From positions 1 through 64,000 of the forward strand of contig NZ_JACEMT010000041.1 of assembly GCF_013868415.1 (NCBI RefSeq): a stretch of DNA of 64,000 bases, written 5' to 3'. Below the pieces are notes generated by a model. That model saw nothing but the letters and a program-made list of their open reading frames with translations. It was not told where the DNA came from and made no database searches. Both the position numbers and the translations under genes were made by a program. Below, piece by piece: positions 35,722-45,516 of this stretch; position 1 is the first letter of the stretch, and each line of letters opens with the position of its first letter. Origin of the DNA: Marinobacterium marinum. GTDB lineage: Bacteria; Pseudomonadota; Gammaproteobacteria; Pseudomonadales; Balneatricaceae.

Positions 35722-37275
35722 ATGAGAAAGAATCTACCCATTACCGACCACGAACAACGCTTTCCAGAAGAGCAAAAGCTGATTTCTACAACCGATCTCA
35801 ACGGCACTATCACGCATTGCAACGATATTTTTGTCGAAATCAGCGGTTACTCCCGGGAAGAATTGGTTGGTCAGCCACACAACCTGGTACGCCACCCCGA
35901 TATGCCTTCTGCCGCGTTTCAGGTGATGTGGGAACACCTGAAAGCGGGCAAGCCCTGGATGGGGCTGGTCAAGAACCGTTGCAAGAACGGTGACTTCTAC
36001 TGGGTTAACGCCTATGTCACTCCCATCACCGAAAACGGCAAAACCATTGGCTACGAATCCGTTCGGGTCTGCCCATCACGTGAAGATGTTGCCCGTGCCG
36101 AACACGTGTATCGTGACATTAACAGGGGCAAGTCTCACTTGCGGCGTCCAGCGCTGCCGGTTCAACCCATTCTGGCGGGACTGGCTCTGCTGGCAGGCAT
36201 CGGCCTGTTTGCAACCGGCTTCGAACTGGGGGCCCTCCTGCTCCTGATCGTCACTGTACTGGCGAGTCAGATTGCCGGAACACATGCACTCCGTCGGCAA
36301 CAGAAACACATTCTGGCCATGATGCCTTCTGCCTTCCACCACCCGATTGCCGCAGCCACCTATACCGATGACAAGGGTGATTTGGCGGCATTGAAAGTTG
36401 CCATTTTAAGCGAACAGGCACACCTGAATACCATCCTGACCCGCATTGACGATGCTGCCGAAACCGTTGCTCGACAGGCCGGTGGCAGTTTGGAAGTGTC
36501 CGAGCGCTCCTGTGCCGCCATGCGACAGCAACAGCATGAAACCGATCAGGTCGCTGCTGCCATGCATGAAATGACGGCTACGATCAATGAAGTGTCCAAC
36601 CATGTTCAACAAACCGCCGACAAGGCCGAAGCCTCGAACGGGACGGCGATCAGAGGGCGTGAACTCGCGACCACCACCAGCACTTCCATCGCTCAGCTGG
36701 GCCAGACCGTTAACGAGATAGCAGAGTCCGTCATCGGGCTGGCCGAGCAGACCGGGCAAATCGCTCAGGCGGCCGAGATGATCGAGCAGATTGCCGATCA
36801 GACAAACCTGCTGGCCCTGAACGCTGCTATAGAGGCGGCGCGCGCGGGTGAACACGGACGCGGTTTTGCCGTCGTTGCGGATGAAGTACGCCAACTGGCT
36901 CTGCGTACCCAAAATTCAACCAAGGAAATTCATGCCATTGTGCGTGACCTGACTGCACGAACCGAAGCATCGGTCATGATCGCCAATGAAGGTCAAAAGG
37001 AAGCGGAAACCGGGCTTGAACAGGTCAACCAGGCTGGAGAGCTGCTGCACAGCATCTCGGAAATGATGAGCACCATTGCCAACATGTCGATCCAGATGGC
37101 GGCTGCCATCGAGGAGCAGGCTCAGGTTTCCGAAGAGATTAATAGTCAGATCGTCAATATTTCGGATCTTTCCAATCTCAGTCTGGAGCAGGCTGAAGAA
37201 TCCGCCACTACCACTCGCAAATTGCAATCGGTAGCAGCGGATATGCATGAGTTGGTCTCAGGCTTTAAACGCTGA
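35722..37275 (+). CDS. PAS-domain methyl-accepting chemotaxis protein (Aer-like)
   Basis: 517 residues. N-terminal PAS domain (about 15-115: [33 protein letters not shown]), a hydrophobic hairpin (about 145-190: [31 protein letters not shown]), and a long cytoplasmic signalling domain with tip [20 protein letters not shown] and [14 protein letters not shown]. There is no periplasmic domain, as in Aer energy taxis receptors that read redox through FAD in PAS. It may couple motility to respiration; cofactor binding is inferred. Confidence 0.92.
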   Translation: MRKNLPITDHEQRFPEEQKLISTTDLNGTITHCNDIFVEISGYSREELVGQPHNLVRHPDMPSAAFQVMWEHLKAGKPWMGLVKNRCKNGDFYWVNAYVTPITENGKTIGYESVRVCPSREDVARAEHVYRDINRGKSHLRRPALPVQPILAGLALLAGIGLFATGFELGALLLLIVTVLASQIAGTHALRRQQKHILAMMPSAFHHPIAAATYTDDKGDLAALKVAILSEQAHLNTILTRIDDAAETVARQAGGSLEVSERSCAAMRQQQHETDQVAAAMHEMTATINEVSNHVQQTADKAEASNGTAIRGRELATTTSTSIAQLGQTVNEIAESVIGLAEQTGQIAQAAEMIEQIADQTNLLALNAAIEAARAGEHGRGFAVVADEVRQLALRTQNSTKEIHAIVRDLTARTEASVMIANEGQKEAETGLEQVNQAGELLHSISEMMSTIANMSIQMAAAIEEQAQVSEEINSQIVNISDLSNLSLEQAEESATTTRKLQSVAADMHELVSGFKR

Positions 37276-37278
37276 CTC

Positions 37279-37896
37279 TCACATCAGAATCAAGGCGACA
37301 CAGGCGGCGGTCAGGCCGCCCATGGACAGATTGAATACCCGCCAGTGACGGGCGGTTTTGAGTAACCGCCCTACCGCCACGCCAAAGCCCGCCCAGATGG
37401 AAACCGACGGAATCGTAATCAACGCCATAACACCTATCAGCAGCAACGCTGAGGCCAGAAAATGATCACCGGCCAGCGTGAAGGACGCCACGCCCGAAAT
37501 GGCCATGATCCATGCTTTGGGGTTCGCCAGTTGGAACAGTGCAGCCTGCAAAACCGATAAGGGCTGTCCCTCAGCACGGCTTTCGACACAGGGCGGTGCC
37601 GCCGTCGCAATCTTCCAGGCCAGCCATAGCAGGTAGATGCTGCCCACCACTTTCAGTCCGGTTTGCAATGCCGGCCAGGCTGTAAACAAGCCGCCCAACC
37701 CCAACGCCACAGCTGCTACCAGCCCGACACAACCCAGCATGACACCAAGAATGTGAGGGACTGTACGTCGAAAACCGAAGTTGGCACCGGATGCGGTCAG
37801 CATCATATTATTAGGGCCTGGTGTCGCGGTCATTGTAAAAGAAAACAAAATAACCGGGGCAATCAGGGCTACCAGGTCTCCAGTAGCCGTTTCCAT
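37279..37896 (-). CDS. LysE/RhtB family transporter
   Basis: About 205 residues, six hydrophobic segments. The family motif TATPGPNNMMLTASGANFGF is at about 22-41, and LFQLANPKAWIMAISGVASF in the middle is also characteristic. Exports amino acids or related small molecules. ATG 37896 is used here; in-frame alternatives lie at 37902 (ATG) and 37911 (TTG). Divergent from a MocR-type regulator that probably controls it through the inverted repeat at 37951-38023. Confidence 0.87.
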   Translation of the reverse strand: METATGDLVALIAPVILFSFTMTATPGPNNMMLTASGANFGFRRTVPHILGVMLGCVGLVAAVALGLGGLFTAWPALQTGLKVVGSIYLLWLAWKIATAAPPCVESRAEGQPLSVLQAALFQLANPKAWIMAISGVASFTLAGDHFLASALLLIGVMALITIPSVSIWAGFGVAVGRLLKTARHWRVFNLSMGGLTAACVALILM

Positions 37897-37950
37897 GGGC
37901 ATCACCGTCAATTGTAGGGGTTCATTTAGTTTGATTCGACCTGACTGGTC

Positions 37951-38023
37951 GATACAATTAACGTTAATATGGCGAGATCATATCCGCAATTGTTACTTTG
38001 TGACTGTTACAATCAATTGTATC
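37951..38023. promoter_or_regulatory. Inverted repeat operator between lysE-like and mocR-like genes
   Basis: GATACAATT at 37951-37959 and its exact complement AATTGTATC at 38015-38023 flank a 55-bp spacer with similar half-sites (CAATTGTTAC, GTTACAATC). Multiple half-sites between divergent genes fit a MocR-type regulator; binding is inferred. Confidence 0.5.
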
Positions 38024-38051
38024 CATGACAAAACAGGCATCAGGAATGGCT

Positions 38052-39473
38052 ATGGATTTGCAGCAAAAGGCACGTAAACGCTGTCACTGGTTACCACAGA
38101 CGGAATTGCCCCCCGGCCCCATGTATAAAGCACTGGTTGATCTGCTGGCGCGGGACATCGCCGGTGGCGTCCTGCAGCCTGGTGAGCGCCTTCCGCCACA
38201 GCGCTTGTTGGCAGATGCTTTGGGCGTCACTGTAGGCACCATTACCCGTGCCTATCGTGAAGCCGAGCGCCGCGGACTGGTCGAGGCCCGTGTCGGTAGC
38301 GGCACTCGCGTCAAGGGTACAACCGAGACTCGACCTCACTTCCATCACCTGTCCCGCGCCGGACAGGACAGCATTGATCTGTCCTTGAGCATTCCGATTC
38401 CAACCCCTTTGCGTCAACAGCAGTTGGCGGCTTGTCTTCAACTCGTTTCCTCCCGGCCGGAGGCTATCGAAGAAGCACTGGCCTACCAGCCCGAACAAGG
38501 CTGCCCGGCACAGCGAGAGCAACTCTGTCAGTGGCTGGCCAGCCAAGGGCTGCAGCTTGATCCTGCCGAGCTGATATTGACTGAAGGCGGGCAACATGCC
38601 GATTTTCTGGCCTTACAGGCCCTGGTCAAACCTGGCGAAGCCGTAGCCTCGGCCGCTCTGACCTACCCCGGCATGATTGCAGCGGCACGTCAGCTCGGTC
38701 TGAAACACTTGCCGGTTGGCACGGATGCCGAAGGCATCAGGCCTGATCTGCTGGAACGATTGTGCCAGCAGCAGCGAATTCGCCTGCTTTACCTGATGCC
38801 CGAATACAACAATCCGACCGGACAACGCATGGGCGAAGCTCGCCGCCAGGCCATAGTGGAGGTAGCACGCCGGCATGACCTGCTGTTACTGGAAGATGGT
38901 GTGCAATTCGTAACCGCCGAGTACCGCGGCACGCCTCTGTATCAACTGGCACCCGAACGCAGCCTGTATATATTCAGCGTATCAAAGCTACTGGCGGGAG
39001 GGCTCAGGTTTGGCGCTCTGCGTGCGCCTGTCAACCTGATGGCCCATCTCAGGGTAGCCCTGCGTGCTCAATGCTGGTCTTCACCCGGATTGATGGGCGC
39101 TGTCACCTGCCAATGGCTGGCCGACGGAGGAGCCGATGTGCTGCTGAACTGGCAATGGGAAGAAATTCGCGCCCGACAGGCGCTTCTGCATGAATGGCTG
39201 TCGCCCTATGAATTATCCGCCCACCCCTGCGGTTTTCATGCCTGGCTGCGACTGCCCGAAGGCGTACGCGCCGCCGATTTTGTACAACTCGCCGATGCCC
39301 GAGGTGTCACACTCATTGCGTCCGAACCCTTCTGTGTCGGCAGCCAACCCGCACCCCAGGCGGTTCGGATTTGCGTCACGCCACCGGCCAGCCGAGAGGC
39401 ACTGCTGGAAGGCATTCGTCGTATTCGCACCCTGTTGGACGACGCACCGGCCATCCCGGCACCGCTCCTGTAG
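38052..39473 (+). CDS. MocR family GntR-type regulator with aminotransferase domain
   Basis: About 473 residues. Winged helix (about 20-90: ARDIAGGVLQPGERLPPQRL, LGVTVGTITRAYREAERRG) fused to a fold type I aminotransferase domain; YLMPEYNNPTGQRM and the PLP lysine segment IFSVSKLLAGGLRFGALRAP are present. ATG 38052 with CAGGA 6 bp upstream is preferred to ATG 38025, which overlaps the presumed operator arm. Divergent from the LysE-like exporter, a common regulator-target pairing. Effector probably an amino acid or PLP adduct. Confidence 0.88.
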   Translation: MDLQQKARKRCHWLPQTELPPGPMYKALVDLLARDIAGGVLQPGERLPPQRLLADALGVTVGTITRAYREAERRGLVEARVGSGTRVKGTTETRPHFHHLSRAGQDSIDLSLSIPIPTPLRQQQLAACLQLVSSRPEAIEEALAYQPEQGCPAQREQLCQWLASQGLQLDPAELILTEGGQHADFLALQALVKPGEAVASAALTYPGMIAAARQLGLKHLPVGTDAEGIRPDLLERLCQQQRIRLLYLMPEYNNPTGQRMGEARRQAIVEVARRHDLLLLEDGVQFVTAEYRGTPLYQLAPERSLYIFSVSKLLAGGLRFGALRAPVNLMAHLRVALRAQCWSSPGLMGAVTCQWLADGGADVLLNWQWEEIRARQALLHEWLSPYELSAHPCGFHAWLRLPEGVRAADFVQLADARGVTLIASEPFCVGSQPAPQAVRICVTPPASREALLEGIRRIRTLLDDAPAIPAPLL

Positions 39474-39480
39474 TGCCGGG

Positions 39481-40513
39481 CTAACAAATGCGCGGCAACA
39501 GCTCGCCTACAGGCAGGTCCAGCAAGCGCTCGCCCCCCATCAGAGTACGCAGCCTTACCTGTACAGACACATCAGGCAGCACCTCTCCAATGACACAGGC
39601 ATCACGCCCTGCCGGGTGTTGACGCATCCGGGCCACGAGCCAGTTGGCCTGTGCGGCAGCTACCACCGCCACCAGCTTCCCCTCATTGGCGAAATGCAGG
39701 GCATCCAGACCCAGTATTTCACACACACCTCGTACTTCTGGGCGGACGGGTAACCGGTCTTCGAACAACCTGATCGCCCGGCCCGAAGCGCTCGAAAACT
39801 CGTGCACGACCGCTGCAACCCCGCCACGGGTGGCGTCTCGCATGGCTCGAATATCGGCTCCTGTACTCAGCATGTCCCGGACAAGTCCAGACAATGACCG
39901 ACAGTCGCTGAGCAACCCGCCCTCCAATGCCAAGTCCTCGCGGGCCTGCAAAACGGCTGCACCATGATCCCCGACAGTACCACTGACAATCACCCTGTCA
40001 CCGGGGCGGCACCGGTGCGCCGCCAATTCCACTCCCGGCGCAATAACACCGATTCCGCTGGTATTGATAAAGAGTTTGTCCCCCTTGCCATGCGGCACCA
40101 CCTTGGTGTCACCGGTTACAATACGAACCTCGGCCTGCTCGGCGGCATCACGCATCGCCTCGACGATGCGCCTTAACTGCTCCAGGGGCAAACCTTCCTC
40201 GATAATAAACCCGCACGACAAATACAAGGGAGATGCACCGCCCACAGCCAGATCGTTCACCGTGCCGTTCACGGCCAATGCACCAATATTCCCCCCCGGA
40301 AACTCCAGTGGGTCGATGACGTAGCTATCAGTCGTGAATGCCAGCCGATCACCTGAGGCTATCACGTCACCCAGCGGGAGACGTGCCTGATCCTCCATAC
40401 TTGCCAGCTCGGGCGTATCAAAGGTGGCCAGGAAGACCTCCTCGATCAAGCGTCGCATGGCCAGCCCCCCCAGCACCATGACTCAGCGTTATACAGGCCT
40501 CTGTGAAACTCAT
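39481..40513 (-). CDS. hypE: HypE, carbamoyl dehydratase of hydrogenase maturation; N-terminal frameshift
   Basis: HypE dehydrates the carbamoylated C-terminal cysteine to make the cyanide ligands of NiFe hydrogenase. The protein ends PRIC with that cysteine, and core motifs FTTDSYVIDPLEFPGGNIG, TVNDLAVGGA, VTGDTKVV and RDATRGGV are intact. The 332-residue open frame starts at 40479 (MVLGGLAM), lacking the family's N-terminal HGSGG. That segment (MSFTEACITLSHGAGG) is encoded from ATG 40513, directly after the hypD stop with a strong GGGGAGGGG, in another frame. Seven G (C run 40465-40471) instead of six separates them. Natural mutation, slippage site or sequencing error. Confidence 0.88.
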
Positions 40514-40514
40514 G

Positions 40515-41627
40515 TCAGCCCCTCCCCTGATACTGGTGGCAGGCGGCGCAGGCACCTTCCGATGACACCATCAACGCCCCCCGGGGATGTTCTGGGGTAC
40601 ACGCCCTGCCGAACAGGGGACACTGACGAGGATGCAGTTGCCCCTTCAGTACCTCACTGCAGCGACAGTCGACCGGCTCCGCACGACGAACGGACGGCGC
40701 AACCAGCAGCCTTTCCGCATCAAAAGCGGCATAGGCCGGTTTAAGCCCAACCCCCGAGCGTTCGATCTCGCCCAAACCGCGCCAGCTGCTACGTGCACGT
40801 AATGCAAACACGTCGGCAACCGCTTGCAGCGCCTGCCTGTTGCCATCGCGACTGACGACGCGAATATACTGATTTTCCACTTCTGTCCGCCCTTCACGCA
40901 GTTGCTCCAGCACCATTACGATGGATTGCAGGATATCCAACGGCTCGAAACCGGCGACAACGACCGGTTTGCGGTACTGGTCGGCAATAAAGGTATAGGG
41001 CGTCATGCCAATCACCATGCTGACATGACCCGGTCCGATAAAGGCATCGACTTGCATGAATGGATCGTCCAGCAAGGCTTTGAGTATCGGCACGATGGTT
41101 ACGTGGTGACAAAACAGATAAAAATTGGCGATACCTTCTTCTACAGCCTGCTGCAACGTAATGGCCGTACCGGGCATGGTGGTTTCAAACCCCAACGCAA
41201 AGAACACAACTTTCCGATCGGGATTGTCTCGTGCAACCTGTAATGCATCCAGCGGCGAATACACCGTGCGTATATCTGCACCGCGTGCACGTGCCTGCAG
41301 CAAGCTGCCACGGGAACCCGGGACCCGCATGGCGTCACCAAAGGTGGTCAGGATTACGTCATGCTGCTCGGCCAGTGTCAGACAATCGTCAATCCGTTCT
41401 GGTGGCAGTACACATACCGGACAGCCGGGCCCATGGATCAGCTCGATACCTTCCGGCAGCAGTGCCTCCAGTCCATAGCGAAATATTGTGTGTGTATGCC
41501 CGCCACACACCTCCATAATACGGACAGGTCGTCGAGACTGCAGTTCAGGCAGTGCCATCCGGCGAGCCAGATGCTCACCCAGCCGCCGCGCTTCAACCGG
41601 ATTACGGAATTCGTCAACATATTTCAT
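40515..41627 (-). CDS. hypD: HypD, Fe-S scaffold of hydrogenase maturation
   Basis: 370 residues, normal length. Holds the Fe(CN)2CO unit together with HypC. Conserved motifs are present: MEVCGGHTHTIFRYG (about 39-53), HGPGCPVCVLP (85-95), FALGFETTMPGTA, and the C-terminal iron-sulfur region CPLFGRACTPEHPRGALMVS followed by CAACHQY. Overlaps hypC by 4 bp at its start and abuts hypE at its end, so all are one operon. Confidence 0.96.
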   Translation of the reverse strand: MKYVDEFRNPVEARRLGEHLARRMALPELQSRRPVRIMEVCGGHTHTIFRYGLEALLPEGIELIHGPGCPVCVLPPERIDDCLTLAEQHDVILTTFGDAMRVPGSRGSLLQARARGADIRTVYSPLDALQVARDNPDRKVVFFALGFETTMPGTAITLQQAVEEGIANFYLFCHHVTIVPILKALLDDPFMQVDAFIGPGHVSMVIGMTPYTFIADQYRKPVVVAGFEPLDILQSIVMVLEQLREGRTEVENQYIRVVSRDGNRQALQAVADVFALRARSSWRGLGEIERSGVGLKPAYAAFDAERLLVAPSVRRAEPVDCRCSEVLKGQLHPRQCPLFGRACTPEHPRGALMVSSEGACAACHQYQGRG

Positions 41628-41890
41628 GGCGCCGCCTCCTGGTCAACACTGAAGGCTTCCAGCTCGGCCAACAACGTCAATGTATGCTGTGCCTCGGCCG
41701 CGTCAATCAGGCTCATGGCAAACCCGGTATGTACCAGCACCCACTGACCCAGCAAGGATTCAGGACGGATATTATCCGTCAGCACACAGGTCAGGTTCAC
41801 CCGTCGCCGTACTCCCGAGATTTCAACGACCGCACTTGCAGTCGCTGCACTGTCGATGGCAACAATTTCTCCAGGTACTCCCAGACACAT
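41624..41890 (-). CDS. hypC: HypC family hydrogenase maturation chaperone
   Basis: 88 residues. It begins MCLGVPGEIV, so after methionine removal the N-terminal cysteine that binds the iron centre is in place; later VNLTCVLTDNIRPESLLGQW and VLVHTGFAMSLID are typical. ATG 41890 was chosen because Cys2 is essential and GAGGAG lies 7 bp upstream; a longer frame to 41959 runs into hypB. Works with HypD. Confidence 0.95.
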   Translation of the reverse strand: MCLGVPGEIVAIDSAATASAVVEISGVRRRVNLTCVLTDNIRPESLLGQWVLVHTGFAMSLIDAAEAQHTLTLLAELEAFSVDQEAAP

Positions 41891-41910
41891 AGCTCGCTCC
41901 TCGCCGCTTG

Positions 41911-42648
41911 TCAGTCCAACGGTCGCGATGAACGCTGCTCTGCCAGCCACTCGAACCACTCGCCCATCCCTTCGCCTGTACGTGCGGACAGCTGCACCAC
42001 CTGTATATCAGGATTAATCCGACGGGCGTATTCGATACAGGTCGCCACATCGAAGTCCACATACGGCAATAAATCGATCTTGTTGATGACCATCAGCTGA
42101 GCACAATGGAACATATCAGGATACTTGAGCGGCTTGTCAGCACCTTCCGCCACAGACAGAATCACGACCTTGGCATCTTCCCCCAAATCAAAAGCGGCCG
42201 GGCACACCAGATTGCCCACGTTTTCGATATACAGTATGCCCCCCTTCAGATTCGGCAACTGTTCCAACGCGTGTCCGATCATATGTGCATCCAGATGACA
42301 CAATTTGCCGGTATTGATCTGCACCGCATCGACCCCTGTTGTACGGACACGTTCCACATCATGCTGGGTCTGCTGATCGCCTTCAATCACACCGATCGGA
42401 TACCGACCCAGCTGATGCTTCAACGTGGCAACCAGCAACTCCGTTTTGCCCGCGCCCGGGCTCGACATCAGATTCAGCACCAGCAGGTCACCCCGTTCAA
42501 ACCGCTCTCGGTTCTCCCTGGCATAGCGATTGTTCTGGGCAAACAGATCCAGTTCCACCTGCAGATGTCTACGCTCAGGCCCCGCCTGACCACGTTCTTT
42601 GTGCCGGTGCTGTCCGTGTGCCTCACCACAGCCACAAATACCACACAT
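41911..42648 (-). CDS. hypB: HypB, GTPase for nickel insertion into hydrogenase
   Basis: 245 residues. N-terminal nickel motif CGICGCG (2-8) is present, but the following His region is short (HGQHRHKER), so storage capacity is small. G-domain: Walker A NLMSSPGAGKTELL, metal-linked INTGKLCHLDAHMI, IENVGNLVCPAAFDLGE, and NKIDLL. It delivers nickel with HypA. ATG 42648 follows GGAGGTGG; it shares one base with the hypA stop. Confidence 0.95.
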   Translation of the reverse strand: MCGICGCGEAHGQHRHKERGQAGPERRHLQVELDLFAQNNRYARENRERFERGDLLVLNLMSSPGAGKTELLVATLKHQLGRYPIGVIEGDQQTQHDVERVRTTGVDAVQINTGKLCHLDAHMIGHALEQLPNLKGGILYIENVGNLVCPAAFDLGEDAKVVILSVAEGADKPLKYPDMFHCAQLMVINKIDLLPYVDFDVATCIEYARRINPDIQVVQLSARTGEGMGEWFEWLAEQRSSRPLD

Positions 42649-42989
42649 CACTCCACCTCCAGCTCTCTGATTGTCACCCCTTCACCGGACAGCGCCTGTA
42701 ACTGAAACGCGCCACATCGAGGGCAGGACTGATACCACTGCGTCATCTCGACCTCTGCATGACAAAGTCGGCAACGCCCTCTCCCCGGGCAGTACAGCAG
42801 GTGAAGAACAGCGCCGTCTGCCAACGTCCCCTGACTGGCGGCCATGAAGGCAAACGACATGGCATCGGGGTCTACGGCAGCCAGCGCACCGATTTCCAGC
42901 CACACCTGCTTAATACGATTGAAGCGCTGCTCTGCGGCCTGCCGGCGTAACAATTGCAGCAAGGCCTGACATAAGGACAGCTCATGCAT
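42648..42989 (-). CDS. hypA: HypA, nickel metallochaperone
   Basis: 113 residues. MHELSLCQALL gives the N-terminal nickel ligand His2 and the conserved Glu3; the structural zinc site has cysteines in YCPGRGRCRLC and SCPRCG. The family zinc motif is normally two CXXC pairs; the first is here C-x5-C-x2-C, allowing the usual pair RCRLC. Follows hypF by 4 bp. Confidence 0.93.
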   Translation of the reverse strand: MHELSLCQALLQLLRRQAAEQRFNRIKQVWLEIGALAAVDPDAMSFAFMAASQGTLADGAVLHLLYCPGRGRCRLCHAEVEMTQWYQSCPRCGAFQLQALSGEGVTIRELEVE

Positions 42990-42993
42990 TGGG

Positions 42994-45354
42994 TCACTCC
43001 TGCCTTCCTCGTGCCCGGCTTAAGCGCGCCATCGTCACCAGAGCCTGCCCCAGAGCAAGACCCGAATCATTACAGGGCAGATGTCGGTGTCTCAAGACCT
43101 TCAGTCCTGCTCCGGTACAGTGCGCTTCCAGCAAACCAACCAGGCGGGCGTTCTGCATAACGCCCCCACTTAAGGCCAGTGTCTCGAACGGATAGTCATG
43201 CTGGATTCTGGTCACAAGCTCGACAACACCTTGAGCAAGCCCAAGGTGAAAGGCCTGAGCAACCTCTTCCGGCGGCCGCCGCTGCCTCAGGTCATCCAGC
43301 AACTGCAGCCAGATCCGACCGGGGTCCAGTTGCCAACGCCCATCCCGTTTCGTCACATCCATCGCATAGCCCCCAATCCCCGCAGGAACGGCACACTGCT
43401 GTGCCAATGCCTCCAATGCAATGGCCGCCTGCCCCTCATAGGAGATACTGTCAGCATAGCAGCCAAGAGCGGCACCCACCGCATCAAACAAACGCCCTGC
43501 TGAACTGGACATCGGCGTGTTGATCCTGTGTTCAATCATGGATCGGACAACCGCCAGAGGCTTGCTCACCAGCATCGGCCAGATATCCAGGACGTTCTCA
43601 GGATCAATCCCGGCCTGCAGCAACTGAGCAACCAGCAAGCGCCAAGGTTCACGGGTCGCGGTATCTCCGCCTGGAAGCGCACAGGCTCTCAGGCTCCCCA
43701 CCCGGACGACATCGGCATAGTTTCCATACAGAAACTCCCCTCCCCACAACCCATCCGGGTCACCGAAGCCTGTACCGTCAAGACACACCCCCAGCACCGC
43801 CTCCCCGTCCAGCAGGACACCGTTCTCGCCCAGGCAGGATGCCAAATGTGCATGATGGTGCTGTACCAGTGCAGCGGGCACCGTCCTGTCTTCCGTCACG
43901 TCGCGGGTCAGCCGGTAATCCGGGTGTCGATCACACGCCTGCCAGACCGGCTCGGTTCGATACAGCTGCCGATAATGCTGCCGCATTGCCGCAGTAGCAT
44001 GCTGAATCGCAAGCTGTTGCTGGTCGCCCTGATACTGACTGATCACGGCACGTCCCGCCTGAACCAGGCAAAAGGTATTCTTCAAATCCCCACCCAGTGC
44101 CAGCCCCTGAGCGGCGGGGTCAAAACCCGGCGGCAGCGGCAATGCCAACGGAGCCAGTCCTCGTCCTGGTCGCACAACTTCACGATAACCGGATCCCTGC
44201 TGAACTCTGGCAACCGAGTCATCAATCGGCTGCAGAATGTCACGGTCATGCATCACCAGCAGATCGGCCATATCCGCCAGTTGCTCACGGGCTTCCTGGT
44301 TGTCAAACACCTGAGGCTGGCCCGATCGGTTGCCGCTTGTCATCACCAGCGGTCCCGTCATAACTGACATCAACAGATGATGTATCGGTGTGTATGGCAG
44401 CATGCATCCCAGCCAAGGAGAGTCAGGCGCAATGCCTGGGGCCAGTCGCCTTCCGTTTCGATGCGGCCGCAGTAGCAAAATAGGGGCCTGCGGCGAGGTC
44501 AGCCAATTCCTTTCTTCAGGGCTAATACTGACGTATGCCCGCAGCTGTTCAAGGTCGGTAAACATCACCGCCAGCGCCTTGTCCGGCCGGCCCTTGCAAC
44601 GGCGTAGCCGCTGGACGGCTGCCTCATCAAGCGCATTGCAACACAGATGAAATCCGCCCAACCCTTTAAGCGCCAGTATCCGCCCTGCCCGCAACTGCTC
44701 TCCCATCTGTTCGAAAGGATCGTTGACCTGCAAAGAACTGCCATCAGGCGTTTCCAGCCACAAGGATGGCCCACAGGCTGCACATGCCTGGCCCTGCGCA
44801 TGAAAACGGCGATCCTCGGGATCAAGGTACTCACGACGACAGACCTCACACATGCCGAATGCCGCCATACTGGTACCGGCACGATCATAGGGTGTCTCGG
44901 CCATGATGCTGAAGCGGGGACCACAGTGCGTACAGCTGATAAAAGGATAGCGGTAATAACGACTCAGAGGATTAAACAATTCAGCACGACAGTCGGCACA
45001 TGTTGCAAGGTCCGGCAGTACCACGGTTACACCTTCACCGGAACCTGAGGGCCGAATACAGAACATGCTCTGTGGTCCGGGTTCATCGGCCGGCATGAAT
45101 GGCGTGACCGTCAGGGTCTCAACGACAGCCTGTGGTGGCAGTTCCCGCAAGAGCCTTTTCCTGAACAGGGCCAGCTCGAGAGCAGAACACCGCAGCTCCA
45201 CCTCGACCCCCGTTGGAATATTGCGCACCATGCCCCGCAGATCCAAACTTCTGGCCAAACGCCAGACATAAGGCCTGAAACCAATCCCCTGGACGCGCCC
45301 GCCAATATGCAGGCGAAAGCCTGTCTCTTCTATCTGCCCTGCCATACTGGCCAT
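42994..45354 (-). CDS. hypF: HypF, carbamoyltransferase of hydrogenase maturation
   Basis: About 786 residues. Acylphosphatase domain (FRLHIGGRVQGIGFRPYVWR near the start), two zinc fingers (CADCRAELF ... CTHCGPRF; CEVCRREY ... CAACG), YrdC-like domain (KGLGGFHLCCNALDEAAVQR), and Kae1-like C-terminal domain (HHHAHLASCLGENG, LSGGVMQNARLVG). Makes the thiocarboxamide precursor of cyanide on HypE. First gene of hypFABCDE. Start uncertain: ATG 45354 or 45345; an open frame runs to 45447. Confidence 0.95.
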   Translation of the reverse strand: MASMAGQIEETGFRLHIGGRVQGIGFRPYVWRLARSLDLRGMVRNIPTGVEVELRCSALELALFRKRLLRELPPQAVVETLTVTPFMPADEPGPQSMFCIRPSGSGEGVTVVLPDLATCADCRAELFNPLSRYYRYPFISCTHCGPRFSIMAETPYDRAGTSMAAFGMCEVCRREYLDPEDRRFHAQGQACAACGPSLWLETPDGSSLQVNDPFEQMGEQLRAGRILALKGLGGFHLCCNALDEAAVQRLRRCKGRPDKALAVMFTDLEQLRAYVSISPEERNWLTSPQAPILLLRPHRNGRRLAPGIAPDSPWLGCMLPYTPIHHLLMSVMTGPLVMTSGNRSGQPQVFDNQEAREQLADMADLLVMHDRDILQPIDDSVARVQQGSGYREVVRPGRGLAPLALPLPPGFDPAAQGLALGGDLKNTFCLVQAGRAVISQYQGDQQQLAIQHATAAMRQHYRQLYRTEPVWQACDRHPDYRLTRDVTEDRTVPAALVQHHHAHLASCLGENGVLLDGEAVLGVCLDGTGFGDPDGLWGGEFLYGNYADVVRVGSLRACALPGGDTATREPWRLLVAQLLQAGIDPENVLDIWPMLVSKPLAVVRSMIEHRINTPMSSSAGRLFDAVGAALGCYADSISYEGQAAIALEALAQQCAVPAGIGGYAMDVTKRDGRWQLDPGRIWLQLLDDLRQRRPPEEVAQAFHLGLAQGVVELVTRIQHDYPFETLALSGGVMQNARLVGLLEAHCTGAGLKVLRHRHLPCNDSGLALGQALVTMARLSRARGRQE

Positions 45355-45516
45355 GACCTGCCTGTCTGCTGCCCTGACTACACTGTAGCACCTTCCCTCA
45401 TGCTCGCCCGCCAAGTCCAGAATCATTAGCCACCGATAAAAAGGCATCAGAAAGCCTGTACTTGAGACTTATCTAATATATATAATTAAGAAAAGACTAA
45501 TGAAGGAGTCGCTGCT

